The notes under the pieces: model-generated | What the model was told of the DNA's origin: nothing | Databases searched by the model: none | The model's input: only the letters and a program-made list of their open reading frames with translations | Assembly (NCBI GenBank): GCA_012031965.1 | Contig: JAAUSC010000052.1 | Coordinates: 1 to 37,337, forward strand | Length of the DNA stretch: 37,337 bases | Source of the DNA: Scytonema sp. RU_4_4 | GTDB lineage: Bacteria; Cyanobacteriota; Cyanobacteriia; Cyanobacteriales; Nostocaceae | Direction of reading: 5' to 3' | Translations under genes and position numbers: made by a program | In this document: positions 9,166-17,498 of the stretch, piece after piece | Position numbering within the stretch: position 1 is the first letter of the stretch | Layout: each line of letters begins with the position of its first letter

Positions 9166-10509
9166 TTAACTGGGAAAACACTTAGCAAATGCTTGAAGAA
9201 ATTTGAGTGAGCCTTTTACGCGAATCTTGCGTCGAAGGATTGCCCAAATGAGGTTCTGCTCTTTTGCGAGAAACCGAAGCCAAGTGTCGCTGTCAGCAGT
9301 AAGCACGAAATTTGCTGCTCCTATGTGACCCTCTTCCACTTGAATTGTTTGATTGCGAATGGTGAGTGTTGCTGTGCGCTTTTGAGAACCAGTGAACGTA
9401 AAGTGGTACACTGCATCTAGCCCTTTGGATTGCTGGCGCTGAAACAGCAAGGGCAAGCCAAATAGAAAGCCTTGTATAGATTGAGGACGAATGCCATTAC
9501 CCACACGCTTCACCGTTTTATGGGGAAAACGTCGAGCAACGTAAGCCTCAGCGTCTGACCCTGGGACGACGTAAATCGTTTCTCGCTTTTCCTGCAAAGG
9601 TTTGACAACCTCGTGAAGAAATTCTTTGCGGTTGGTCAAAAACGGCGCAATCACATCTTCGCCAGCTGGACACGCAGCGATACAGTAAGCGGCTTTGTAA
9701 TTGGATTTGAACGATAGACTCTGCCACATGGACGCGGATTCAGAATCATTCACTGAGGAGCGATAGTCGCGCGCATTTTTACTGTCGGCGATCGCTTCTG
9801 CCCAATCGGTAAACCCGCCCATAAACTCGCGATAGTTGTGAGTGTAGCACGCTGAGAAATCGAAGTGACCATCAGCACCAATTGCTCCAACCGGACAAGC
9901 TGCTACACATAGCTTGCACTCCAAGCAAGGGTTGTAGTCGATAGGGTAGGTGTACTCGCTCACCTGAGCATCAACTAGAATGGTTCCGAGCAAAATGAAG
10001 TTGCCAAATTTGGGATGAATCACATTGCGATGAACGCCCATGTGTCCCAATCCCGCCGCCACAGCAACGGGTTTATGTGACACCACCCACACCTTGCCCG
10101 GAAATCGCTCCATTTCCATTGGGAACCCCGCCGATGGATTCATTGCTCGCACCCCAATCTCTTCGAGCGTTTTCACGATGCTCCGTGCTACGTCATTCGT
10201 GTGGTCGGAAGTCGCATGAAATTCCAGATTAGCAATAGAGCGAGCAGGCGTACGGACATTGTCCCGATTCATACGACAGACAAAGCTAATCAGTGTTTTG
10301 GTGCTTGGAAACGCTGCTAGAATGTCTTGTTGCTGATTGGCAAGGGCAGGTCGTTCCAGTTCCACAAATCCGACATCATCAGCACCAGCGTCTAAACACA
10401 GTTTCCGCAGCCAATCTGTATCGAGTACTGGAATACTAGTTGTACGGTTTTCCTGAGTCATCTGCTCGCGCCACCATTTCACGGTTGGATGGTCGTCAAA
10501 TTTAGGCAT
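9166..10509 (-). CDS. 4Fe-4S reductase-like protein (QueG-like core) fused to an SCP2-type domain
   Basis: A 447-residue protein. It contains a dicluster ferredoxin-type region with C195-x2-C198-x2-C201-x3-C205-P and a second set, C276-x3-C280-P, in the arrangement seen in epoxyqueuosine reductases and reductive-dehalogenase-like proteins. The last 80 residues (FTFTGSQKRTATLTIRN onward) look like an SCP2 sterol-carrier domain, which binds hydrophobic ligands. The start at 10509 is chosen because GGAGG lies just upstream (rc of CCTCC at 10515-10519) and because upstream codons run through the operator palindrome and into marR. It is not canonical QueG: the C-terminal domain differs and no cobalamin loop could be confirmed. 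The substrate is unknown. It lies between marR and the small membrane gene and is probably repressed by that MarR. Confidence 0.85.
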   Translation of the reverse strand: MPKFDDHPTVKWWREQMTQENRTTSIPVLDTDWLRKLCLDAGADDVGFVELERPALANQQQDILAAFPSTKTLISFVCRMNRDNVRTPARSIANLEFHATSDHTNDVARSIVKTLEEIGVRAMNPSAGFPMEMERFPGKVWVVSHKPVAVAAGLGHMGVHRNVIHPKFGNFILLGTILVDAQVSEYTYPIDYNPCLECKLCVAACPVGAIGADGHFDFSACYTHNYREFMGGFTDWAEAIADSKNARDYRSSVNDSESASMWQSLSFKSNYKAAYCIAACPAGEDVIAPFLTNRKEFLHEVVKPLQEKRETIYVVPGSDAEAYVARRFPHKTVKRVGNGIRPQSIQGFLFGLPLLFQRQQSKGLDAVYHFTFTGSQKRTATLTIRNQTIQVEEGHIGAANFVLTADSDTWLRFLAKEQNLIWAILRRKIRVKGSLKFLQAFAKCFPS

Positions 10510-10533
10510 GTTGTCCTCCAAAATGATTTTTAA

Positions 10534-10545
10534 ATGTATATACAT
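10534..10545. promoter_or_regulatory. MarR-type operator, downstream copy
   Basis: ATGTATATACAT is a perfect 12-bp palindrome in the 52-bp gap between the marR stop and the start of the 4Fe-4S/SCP2 gene. It is identical to the core of the palindrome upstream of marR. Confidence 0.65.
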
Positions 10546-10561
10546 GTTTTTGGAAAAATTT

Positions 10562-11026
10562 TTAGGGTGTATCCGCCAAGACTTGGGTATCTGACAGCAG
10601 CGAAAGTAACTCTTGCCATCGCTGTTGTCCAAATCGCGCTTGCACGTCTGTTTGAGCTTGCTCCCACAGCGGTAAGGCTTGGGCTAACAGCGCAAGACCT
10701 TCAGGGGTGAGTGACACAAGTCTGACTCGCCGATCATCACCGGGTTCAATGACGACCAGTCCCCGTTTTTCGAGCACTTTGAGATTTCGGGTAATGGTCG
10801 TCTGATCTGTACAAAGTTCTTGAGCCAAGCGAGTAACGGGCGCTGATTCCATTAAGTGAATCGCTACCAATAGCGTAAATTGGTTTAACACCAATCCCAC
10901 CGGACGCAGTGCTGCATCATAAATTTGCGTCACAATCCGCGACGCTCGACGAATATGCATTCCCATGCAGCTTGTAGGAATAAGGCTAACCTTGCTAAGA
11001 TGGAATTCTAAATTTGATTCATACAT
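10562..11026 (-). CDS. MarR-family transcriptional regulator
   Basis: A 154-residue winged-helix repressor. The HTH (about 62-85, PVTRLAQELCTDQTTITRNLKVLEKRGLV) is followed by the wing with the family signature DDRRVRLVSLTPEG (about 97-110) and C-terminal dimerisation helices. Cys20 lies in an N-terminal TSCMGMHIRRASR segment; similar MarR proteins carry Cys there, so thiol sensing is possible but unproven. The start at 11026 has no clear Shine-Dalgarno and lies only 4 bp from the palindrome at 11031-11044; internal ATGs at 10966 and 10960 are alternatives. The palindrome placement implies autoregulation and control of the downstream redox gene. Confidence 0.92.
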   Translation of the reverse strand: MYESNLEFHLSKVSLIPTSCMGMHIRRASRIVTQIYDAALRPVGLVLNQFTLLVAIHLMESAPVTRLAQELCTDQTTITRNLKVLEKRGLVVIEPGDDRRVRLVSLTPEGLALLAQALPLWEQAQTDVQARFGQQRWQELLSLLSDTQVLADTP

Positions 11027-11030
11027 AAAA

Positions 11031-11044
11031 TATGTATATACATA
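11031..11044. promoter_or_regulatory. MarR-type operator, upstream of marR
   Basis: TATGTATATACATA is a perfect 14-bp palindrome directly in front of the marR start. Its 12-bp core is repeated exactly at 10534-10545. An overlapping second dyad, ATACAT-AAAAT-ATGTAT, extends to about 11021. Confidence 0.7.
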
Positions 11045-11080
11045 AAAATGGACTTGTCAACCATTAAAGACTTTCGACTG

Positions 11081-11995
11081 CTAACCAAAAATACTCAACT
11101 GTAACCCTTGGGATAAAGCCTCAACAAAGGCGATCGCCCCTACAGGATTACCTATATTATCCAAAGCAGGACTGTAGCCAGCAACTGTCCCTTGACTTGG
11201 TACTATCGCTAGTAGTGCGCCACTAATACCCGATTTCATTGGCAAACCAATCCTTAAAGCATACTGAGAAGAAGCTTTGTATAACCCACAGGTTAACATG
11301 AGTGAGTTGACAATACGACGATGTTGCGGTTTGATAAATTCACTTTCACAAGCCAAAAGCAAACCCAAACGGGCTAAATCTTCTACTTGACCAGAGAAAC
11401 AGCATATTTTCTCATATGTGTCAAGAGCTATCTCTGGATTTTTTACATACCCTGCTTGCGTAAGATATTGCGTAATGGCTCGATTCGCTTGCGAGCCGGT
11501 TGAGCGCACAGAAGCGAGCATCACTTCATCTAACTTTAGATGACAAAGAGCTAGTTGATTGAGCCATTGACACAAGCGTGTATGGCGATCGCCAGCATTT
11601 TTTCCTGGTAACTTATCAGCAAGAGTAATTGCCCCACTATTAATCATAGGATTGCGGGGTCGTCCATTATCAGCGATCAGTTGCTCCAGGGAATTGAAGG
11701 GAGCATCCGATGGTGAAATCCCAACCCACTGAAAAACTGTCTCTGCGCCTACTTGTTCTAGCAGATACAAAAGCAAAAACGGCTTAATCGCGCTCATGAG
11801 GGAGAAAACACAATCCGTATCGCCTTGGCTATAAGTTTTTTTTGAACTACAGCAGATGTGAACTGCAAATAAATGGGGATTAGCTAAAGCTAATTGAGGA
11901 ATACGCTCAGCAACTTGTCCTTGATGTGTCAAGGCTTTGGCTTGTCGCACCCAAGCTGATAACTGAGTCGTCGTTAGTGTTTCCAATCCAATCAT
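11081..11995 (-). CDS. glsA: Glutaminase (serine-dependent, beta-lactamase fold)
   Basis: A 304-residue cytosolic glutaminase that hydrolyses L-glutamine to glutamate and ammonia. The catalytic SxxK is S68-A-I-K71 within FSLMSAIKPF, the counterpart of FSIQSISK in better-known members. RPRNPMINSGAI (112-123) is the strongly conserved substrate loop, and the C-terminal region contains LPMKSGISGALLAIVPSQG. Length matches the roughly 305-residue single-domain bacterial enzymes. The ATG at 11995 is followed by the expected N-terminal helix. It lies 54 bp upstream of marR on the same strand, so read-through is possible, but the operator structure suggests separate control. Confidence 0.95.
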   Translation of the reverse strand: MIGLETLTTTQLSAWVRQAKALTHQGQVAERIPQLALANPHLFAVHICCSSKKTYSQGDTDCVFSLMSAIKPFLLLYLLEQVGAETVFQWVGISPSDAPFNSLEQLIADNGRPRNPMINSGAITLADKLPGKNAGDRHTRLCQWLNQLALCHLKLDEVMLASVRSTGSQANRAITQYLTQAGYVKNPEIALDTYEKICCFSGQVEDLARLGLLLACESEFIKPQHRRIVNSLMLTCGLYKASSQYALRIGLPMKSGISGALLAIVPSQGTVAGYSPALDNIGNPVGAIAFVEALSQGLQLSIFG

Positions 11996-12150
11996 TGCTG
12001 CTATTGCATTCTGGAATTTACAAGTCGTCGTTCATGAACTGCTACACCAAATTTTGTAATAATAGGATTACTATTCTTTGGTGTTCCCTGTTTCCTGCCT
12101 CTACGAGTAAGTTCAGAAATCAAACCGGATTGCTATATATGCAATATCGT

Positions 12151-13614
12151 TTAAGGACTTATGGGATATGCAACAATATCTATGTGATCAGAAGCTGTAT
12201 CCTTAAAGCATTGAATGACTTTGTTAATATCATTCTTGCAGTCAATGACATCACCGCTTTTGTTTAATACCGAAATTGAATAATTATTGTCAATTAACAA
12301 AAGATGTAAATAATCCTCTGCTGTCATGTTTGAAGTCGCTTCCAATGCCGGGGGTGAAAATTCGCTAAATATAGTCGGTCTGTATTTGTTTAGAATAGTT
12401 CTACCACCACTTAATGCTAAATACTCTGCACCTTCCACATCAATTTTTATAACATCTACTCTTGGGATGTTTCTGAGTACATCGTCAAGTTTAACAGAAT
12501 AGACTAGAGTTGTTGATAATACAGAATCTAAATGAGCATCTAAATTGGAAATAACTCCGTTCGTTGCCATATTATCGTAAGCAATCAATGCTTCTTTATC
12601 GGAAACAGCAAAAGGATAAATAGATATATTGTCAAATTGATTTATTTTTACATTCATATACAAAAGCTTTAAATTATATTGAAAAGGTTCAAAAGCAAAA
12701 ACTTTCCCATTCTCTCCGACTAAATGAGATGCCAGTAAAGTAAAATAACCTATATTTGCACCAATATCTACAAAGAACATACCTGATATTAATTTATTTT
12801 TTATAGCTTCAGTGACATGAGGTTCATATATTTTTTGTCCAGCGATATGCATACCAACTGCTATGTCAGAAGTAGAAACATACATTTTGTAACTATCATC
12901 AATTTGTACTAATAAATGCTCTGTGTCAGATAGTACCGTTAATCCACGCTTCTTAAATTCTAAAGATGACAAATAAGTAGAAACAACGTCTTTAAGGTTA
13001 TTACCTACAAGAGACTTATGACCTTCCCACTCTTGACTACTGGGGTTTCTGCCTAATAAAAGTCGAAAGCAGTAGTAAATATCTGATTCAGAACAAGGTT
13101 CTGGAAATTCCTTCTCCCAAGCTTGGTTTTCACTGATAGATAATACAGTTAGCGAACGATTGTTAAATTCTAAAGATGACAAATAAGTAGAAACAACATC
13201 TTTAAGGTTATTACCCACAAGAGACTTATGACCTTCCCATTCTTGACTACTGGGGTTTCTGCCTAATAAAAGTCGAAAGCAGTAGTAAATATCTGATTCA
13301 GAACAAGGTTCTGGAAATTCCTTCTCCCACGCTTGGTTTTCACTGAGAGACAATACAGTTAGCGACCGATTCTTAAATTCTAAAGACGATAAATAAGTAG
13401 AAACAACATCTTTAAGGCTATTACCCACAAGAGACTTATGACCTTCCCACTCTTGACTACTGGGGTTTCTGCCTAATAAAAGTCGAAAACAGTAGTAAAT
13501 ATCTGATTCAGAACATGGTTCTAGAAATTCCTTCTTCCACGGTTGAGCTAACAATTGAGTAGCACTTTTCATGAGATTCTTTAAGAAAGAAACTAGTTTC
13601 AGGCCGCTCTCCAT
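12151..13614 (-). CDS. FkbM-family methyltransferase with three DUF4214-like N-terminal repeats
   Basis: A 487-residue protein. Residues 29-98, 99-168 and 169 to about 230 are three nearly identical copies of a 70-residue unit (SESDIYYCFRLLLGRNPSSQ, then HKSLVGN and DVVSTYLSSLEF), resembling DUF4214-type helical domains found in glycan and surface-layer proteins. The rest is an FkbM SAM-dependent O-methyltransferase: motif I FVDIGANIGYF (281-291), FAFEP (306-310) and VIKIDVEGAEYLALSGG. FkbM enzymes usually methylate sugars or natural products. No glycosyltransferase neighbours are present, so the substrate is unknown. Repeat copies differ by only a few bases, so the expansion is recent. Ribosome binding site is weak; the ATG at 13614 is the first in frame. 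Confidence 0.9.
   Translation of the reverse strand: MESGLKLVSFLKNLMKSATQLLAQPWKKEFLEPCSESDIYYCFRLLLGRNPSSQEWEGHKSLVGNSLKDVVSTYLSSLEFKNRSLTVLSLSENQAWEKEFPEPCSESDIYYCFRLLLGRNPSSQEWEGHKSLVGNNLKDVVSTYLSSLEFNNRSLTVLSISENQAWEKEFPEPCSESDIYYCFRLLLGRNPSSQEWEGHKSLVGNNLKDVVSTYLSSLEFKKRGLTVLSDTEHLLVQIDDSYKMYVSTSDIAVGMHIAGQKIYEPHVTEAIKNKLISGMFFVDIGANIGYFTLLASHLVGENGKVFAFEPFQYNLKLLYMNVKINQFDNISIYPFAVSDKEALIAYDNMATNGVISNLDAHLDSVLSTTLVYSVKLDDVLRNIPRVDVIKIDVEGAEYLALSGGRTILNKYRPTIFSEFSPPALEATSNMTAEDYLHLLLIDNNYSISVLNKSGDVIDCKNDINKVIQCFKDTASDHIDIVAYPISP
12901..13530 (-). repeat. Three tandem 210-bp repeats inside the FkbM gene
   Basis: Units at 13321-13530, 13111-13320 and 12901-13110. By eye, 12961-13110 differs from 13171-13320 at 3 of 150 positions, and 13381-13530 differs from 13171-13320 at 7 of 150. 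The last 60 bp of the third unit (12901-12960) is diverged. The period is a multiple of three, so the frame is preserved. Confidence 0.95.
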
Positions 13615-13902
13615 TCACGAATTAATTACAGAAAGAACAGAAAAAGTGTATGACATCAAGCCTGTATTCAGTTCATGTTACCATTTTTCAAGTCCATGTT
13701 GTTTTTATGACCGAAAAAGTACTCATAACTCACCGAACTAGAATGGCTTTGGAGTTTGAAGTCAAAATTTGGGAGTAAGGTTGCTGAGTTGAGGTCGCAA
13801 GCCCCTAAAATTAGGATGTAATTTTTATGACTAATCTATAAGGAAGTTTTCTTCAAAGTTAAAGGAGTACTATATTAACCATGTCATTTAAACAAGAGGC
13901 GA

Positions 13903-14238
13903 ATGACCACTATCCTACACATTACTCAGCGAGAACAATGGGAGCAAACCAAACTCCTTGGAACATATCAAAGTGATACTCTCAATTCTGAAGGTTTTAT
14001 CCACTGTTCAAGCTCAAAACAAATCATTAAAGTCGCAAATAGATTTTTTCCCAATCAAAAAGGATTGGTGCTTCTGTGCATCAATTCTGATAAAGTGTAC
14101 GCTGCAATTCGCTATGAAGGTGTCGAGGGAGAACTATTTCCTCATATTTATGGTGCTTTGAATATTGATGCTGTATTTAAGGTTATCGACTTTGAACCAG
14201 GTGAAGATGGCTTGTTTATATTGCCAAAAAATATTTGA
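13903..14238 (+). CDS. DUF952 family protein
   Basis: A 111-residue soluble protein with the DUF952 pattern: an early ILHIT strand with a following Trp, then SEGFIHCS (29-36), and LLCINSDKV followed by ELFPHIYGALNIDAV, a His-containing motif near the C-terminus. DUF952 proteins have a fold related to ADP-ribose-handling enzymes, but their biochemical function is not established. The ATG at 13903 follows AAGAGG with short spacing. The upstream 288 bp (13615-13902) contain no gene. The AtzG/AtzE-like pair follows 50 bp later on the same strand, so co-transcription is possible. Confidence 0.85.
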   Translation: MTTILHITQREQWEQTKLLGTYQSDTLNSEGFIHCSSSKQIIKVANRFFPNQKGLVLLCINSDKVYAAIRYEGVEGELFPHIYGALNIDAVFKVIDFEPGEDGLFILPKNI

Positions 14239-14250
14239 ATATAATAAACC

Positions 14251-14277
14251 GCGAAGGACGCGAAGGACGCTAAGGAA
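14251..14277. repeat. Short 9-bp tandem repeat before the AtzG-like gene
   Basis: Three units, GCGAAGGAC, GCGAAGGAC and GCTAAGGAA, lie in the 50-bp gap before the AtzG-like start. Such CGCGAAGGA-type arrays are common intergenic repeats in Nostocales. The purine-rich end merges with the Shine-Dalgarno (AGGAG) of the next gene. Confidence 0.7.
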
Positions 14278-14288
14278 GAGAGGAGAAG

Positions 14289-14477
14289 ATGGAAGGTAAG
14301 GAGTTGAATGTGGGTGAGTATGTGGATTTGATGGCTTTGTTGTTGGATTTACAGTTGAGGGATGAGTATAGAGATGGGGTGGTGGCGAATTTTGAGAGAA
14401 TTAAGGTTATTGCCCAAGTTGTGAATGAGTTTCCTTTACCTGAGACAATTGAAGCTGCGCCTGTTTTTGAGCCATGA
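14289..14477 (+). CDS. atzG: AtzG-like small subunit (DUF4089)
   Basis: A 62-residue helical protein (MEGKELNVGEYVDLMALLLD at the start; PLPETIEAAPVFEP at the end) typical of DUF4089 partners of AtzE amidases. In the characterised cyanuric-acid pathway AtzG is required for assembly and stability of the AtzE 1-carboxybiuret hydrolase and resembles GatC of the Asp/Glu-tRNA amidotransferase. The start has AGGAG at good spacing. The stop overlaps the start of the amidase by 4 bp (ATGA), indicating translational coupling. The symbol is by family; the cyanobacterial substrate is not known. Confidence 0.8.
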   Translation: MEGKELNVGEYVDLMALLLDLQLRDEYRDGVVANFERIKVIAQVVNEFPLPETIEAAPVFEP

Positions 14478-15883
14478 ATTTAGAACAAGCTGATGCAGTG
14501 GCGATCGCCACTACTATACGAGAAGGTAAAGTCAGTGCAGTGGAGGTCACAAAAGCTGCTTTACAAAGAATTGCGGCGAGGGATAATGAACTCAATTGTT
14601 TTACAAACATAACTGCTGAAACCGCTTTGGCACAAGCAGAAAGAATTGATAGAGAAATTGCTCAAGGTCATGATCCTGGTTCTTTGGCTGGTGTCCCTTT
14701 CGCGGTCAAAAATCTTTTCGATATCGCAGGATTAACGACTCTTGCGGGTGCAAAAATCAACGCCGAAAACCTTCCAGCAACTCAAGATGCAACGGCGATC
14801 GCCAAGTTAAAACAAGCTGGTGCGGTACTCGTAGGCGCTTTGAATATGGATGAGTACGCCTACGGATTTGTGACGGAAAACTTTCATTATGGTGCGACCC
14901 GTAATCCACATGATTTTAAGCGGATAGCTGGTGGTTCATCGGGTGGTTCGGCGGCGGCGATCGCCGCTGGTTTGGTTCCTCTGACGCTGGGTTCTGATAC
15001 GAATGGTTCTATTCGCGTACCTGCGGCTTTGTGTGGTGTTTTTGGTTTCAAACCAACTTATGGACGGTTGTCGCGTGCTGGGGTAGCATTATTCTCCAGC
15101 AGTTTAGACCATGTTGGACCATTTGCGCGTTCGGTGCGGGATATTGCGACAGCATTTGATGTCCTTCAAGGAGAAGATGAGAAAGACCCAGTTTGTACAA
15201 AACGTCCTCCTGAACCGTGTTTACCAGTATTAAATCAAGATATTCATGATTTACGAATTGCCATTGCAGATGATTATTTTGAAAAAGGGGCGAGTCCTGA
15301 AGCATTAGAAGCAGTACAAAAGGTTGCTGATGCTTTGGGTGTAACCAAGTATGTCACAATACCCGAAGCGCATCGCGCCCATGCAGCAGCGTTTGTGATC
15401 ACAGCTTGCGAGGGAGCAAATTTGCATTTGGAGAAACTACGTTCGCGTCCCCAAGATTTTGATCCAGCAACACGCGATCGCTTTCTCGCTGGTGCTTTGA
15501 TACCTACTAGCTGGTACATTCAAGCACAGCGCTTTAGAAGATGGTACAGAGATAAAGTCCGAGAAATCTTTCAAAAGGTAGATGTCATTCTTGCTCCAAC
15601 TACACCAATTTCTGCACCATTCATTGGTCAACAAACCATGACTTTAGATGGAGAAGAAATTCTCGTCCGTCCTCATCTAGGGTTATATACTCAGCCATTC
15701 TCTTTCATCGGCTTACCTGTTTTATCAGTTCCGATTCAGCGCCCGAATACTTTACCTTTAGGCGTGCAGTTGATAGCTGCACCGTATCATGAAGCATGGA
15801 TTTTACGAGTTGCAGCTGCATTGGAATCCAAAGATATTATGCATGCTTCAGTGTCATTAGTTATTCTACCAGACCATGCTTAA
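14474..15883 (+). CDS. atzE: AtzE-family amidase
   Basis: A 469-residue amidase-signature enzyme with an intact Ser-cisSer-Lys triad: Lys79 (GVPFAVKN), cis-Ser155 (GGSSGGSA) and nucleophile Ser179 (GSDTNGSIRVPAA). The 24-residue Ser-Ser spacing matches GatA. AtzE hydrolyses 1-carboxybiuret in Pseudomonas; close cyanobacterial relatives occur with DUF4089 partners and may act in urea or allophanate-type nitrogen salvage, but no biuret or cyanurate hydrolase gene is visible here. The gene is translationally coupled to the AtzG-like gene. Its last 23 bp overlap the 3' end of the response regulator on the opposite strand, and the C-terminal tail (SKDIMHASVSLVILPDHA) may be lineage-specific. Confidence 0.9.
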   Translation: MNLEQADAVAIATTIREGKVSAVEVTKAALQRIAARDNELNCFTNITAETALAQAERIDREIAQGHDPGSLAGVPFAVKNLFDIAGLTTLAGAKINAENLPATQDATAIAKLKQAGAVLVGALNMDEYAYGFVTENFHYGATRNPHDFKRIAGGSSGGSAAAIAAGLVPLTLGSDTNGSIRVPAALCGVFGFKPTYGRLSRAGVALFSSSLDHVGPFARSVRDIATAFDVLQGEDEKDPVCTKRPPEPCLPVLNQDIHDLRIAIADDYFEKGASPEALEAVQKVADALGVTKYVTIPEAHRAHAAAFVITACEGANLHLEKLRSRPQDFDPATRDRFLAGALIPTSWYIQAQRFRRWYRDKVREIFQKVDVILAPTTPISAPFIGQQTMTLDGEEILVRPHLGLYTQPFSFIGLPVLSVPIQRPNTLPLGVQLIAAPYHEAWILRVAAALESKDIMHASVSLVILPDHA

Positions 15884-16541
15884 TCGCAAAACGCACTAAT
15901 TCTGCTCGGTTACTAGTAAAAGTTTTTCTTAATAAACTACTAACATGCTTTTCTACAGTCCTTGGACTCAGATATAACTGCTGACCCATTTCAGCATTAG
16001 AAAGACCATGAGTTAAAAGTTCTAAGACTTGCTGCTCTCTTGAGGTTAACTCACAGAGCATCTGGGATTTTTGAATATCAGTTAAATCAGAGTGATGGGT
16101 GTCCAGCGATTTAGGAGTGTGAGTCCCCAAATTTTCTAGATGAGAAGAACCATACTGTGATTGAATAATTTGCGATCGCTCTAAAAGATTGCGAATTGCT
16201 GCTGCCAATTCTTCTAGTTCAAAAGGTTTGGGCAAGTATAAATCACATCCTGACTGATAGCCTAGGATTCTTTCCTGAGTCTTGGTTCTGGCTGTTAGCA
16301 GTATAACAGGTAACAACCGGAACCCCGGTTGTTGACGCACCCGTCTGACTAAGTCATATCCATTCATTCGTGGCATGATGATGTCAGTGACTATTAAATC
16401 AGGATGATACTCCTCCACCATTGCCAAAGCCTCTTGACCATCATCTGCTGTAATGACTGAGTAGCCAGATAGTTCAAGATAATCGCTGATAGACAAACGA
16501 GTGCCCAGGTCATCATCCACTATGAGGATCGTTAAGGGCAT
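15861..16541 (-). CDS. NarL/LuxR-type response regulator, Rre1/Ycf29-like
   Basis: A 226-residue two-component regulator. The receiver domain has the acidic pocket VDDD (8-11), phospho-acceptor Asp53 (LIVTDIIMP), Thr83 and Lys105 (LPKPFELEEL). The C-terminal LuxR HTH spans about 165-226 (LTSREQQVLELLTHGLSNAE, then SPRTVEKHV). The linker and order resemble cyanobacterial Rre1 (Ycf29), partner of the Hik2/Hik34-type kinases in stress responses; this assignment is from memory and moderate. The start at 16541 gives the usual MPLTILIVDDD N-terminus and has AGGGGT upstream; a longer frame to 16592 is less likely. No kinase gene is adjacent. Its 3' end overlaps the amidase gene tail-to-tail. Confidence 0.85.
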   Translation of the reverse strand: MPLTILIVDDDLGTRLSISDYLELSGYSVITADDGQEALAMVEEYHPDLIVTDIIMPRMNGYDLVRRVRQQPGFRLLPVILLTARTKTQERILGYQSGCDLYLPKPFELEELAAAIRNLLERSQIIQSQYGSSHLENLGTHTPKSLDTHHSDLTDIQKSQMLCELTSREQQVLELLTHGLSNAEMGQQLYLSPRTVEKHVSSLLRKTFTSNRAELVRFAIKHGLVE

Positions 16542-17089
16542 GGATAGTACACCCCTAGCATTTTTTACTTTTGAGTTTGCTTTTGTTAGCACTATAAGTA
16601 AACACAGGTAAGAATAGTACTTCTATGTTTCATACTATGACAGGATTACCAGTTGATAGCTATCTAATAGTTGATTTATAAAAATAATCTTAAATCCCTC
16701 TTTAAGATTAACAAGTTAAACTCACTATCAACTGACGACTCTGATATTATGAGAGGTAGCTGTATAATTTATTACAATATTTTCTGGAAGTCCATGAAAT
16801 CGAATCTGAGTTGAAAAAATCTGGATATTACCTAGTTATCAGTTAAGCTGTTATATTTATTATCCATATATAACGACAGATATATTACTGTCTCACCAAA
16901 AAATGATATCGTTTCTATGCTAGGTCAATTTAAAAAGTTTCATAGCTAAAACTTTTATACGCTAAATTTTTGCAAGTATTCATGAACTCCCCTAAGTAAA
17001 TTAAGAGTGGGTAAAAGGCAGGCATTTGACTCGCCACATCTATAATTGAATTTGATTTGTCATTCAAAGCACACTTGGACAGTAGATTT
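16542..17089. other. AT-rich divergent intergenic region
   Basis: 548 bp between the divergent response regulator and ybaB-like gene. No open frame or structured RNA was recognised. A TATAAT at 17041-17046 is a possible -10 for the rightward gene (start near 17053); no good -35 accompanies it at standard spacing, and a TTGACT at 17026-17031 is too close. Confidence 0.45.
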
Positions 17090-17437
17090 ATGACAGGAAA
17101 AGGACAGGGATTTGGCTTTGGCTTAGGAAAAATGAAAGAACTGGCTGATGCGTTTAAAAAAGCGCAGCAAGTTCAAGAGGGCGCAAAGCGGCTCCAAGAA
17201 GAATTAGAGCAAATGGAGATTGAAGGAGAGGCTGGCGGTGGTATGGTCAAGGTCATTGTTAGCGGGAACCAAGAACCTAAGCGAGTGGAAATCTCTCCAG
17301 ACGCGTTACAGGAAGGAGCAGATGTCCTTTCTGATCTCGTAGCAGCAGCAATGAAAGACGCTTACAACAAATCTACTACAACAATGCGTGAACGCATGGA
17401 AGAATTGACCAGTGGGCTAGAGCTTCCAGGATTTTAG
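17090..17437 (+). CDS. YbaB/EbfC family nucleoid-associated protein
   Basis: A 115-residue protein with the family's helix-rich middle ([20 protein letters not shown]) followed by [28 protein letters not shown], which forms the beta-core. These proteins form DNA-binding dimers that coat the nucleoid. The start at 17090 ([20 protein letters not shown]) matches the usual cyanobacterial N-terminus; a TTG 33 nt upstream would add 11 atypical residues. The Gly/Phe-rich N-terminal segment is typical of cyanobacterial members. The phosphatase gene follows 61 bp later on the same strand. Confidence 0.92.
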   Translation: MTGKGQGFGFGLGKMKELADAFKKAQQVQEGAKRLQEELEQMEIEGEAGGGMVKVIVSGNQEPKRVEISPDALQEGADVLSDLVAAAMKDAYNKSTTTMRERMEELTSGLELPGF

Positions 17438-17498
17438 TCGTTAGTCATGAGTTATTTGTCATTGGTATAAAACCAATGACAAAGCACAGTCAATATTT

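Noticed and set aside
10510-10632. 41-residue N-terminal extension of the 4Fe-4S/SCP2 protein overlapping marR
   Set aside because: It is translated from operator and marR sequence, and GGAGG directly precedes the ATG at 10509.
14251-14277. Possible CRISPR-like array
   Set aside because: Units are 9 bp and directly adjacent without spacers.
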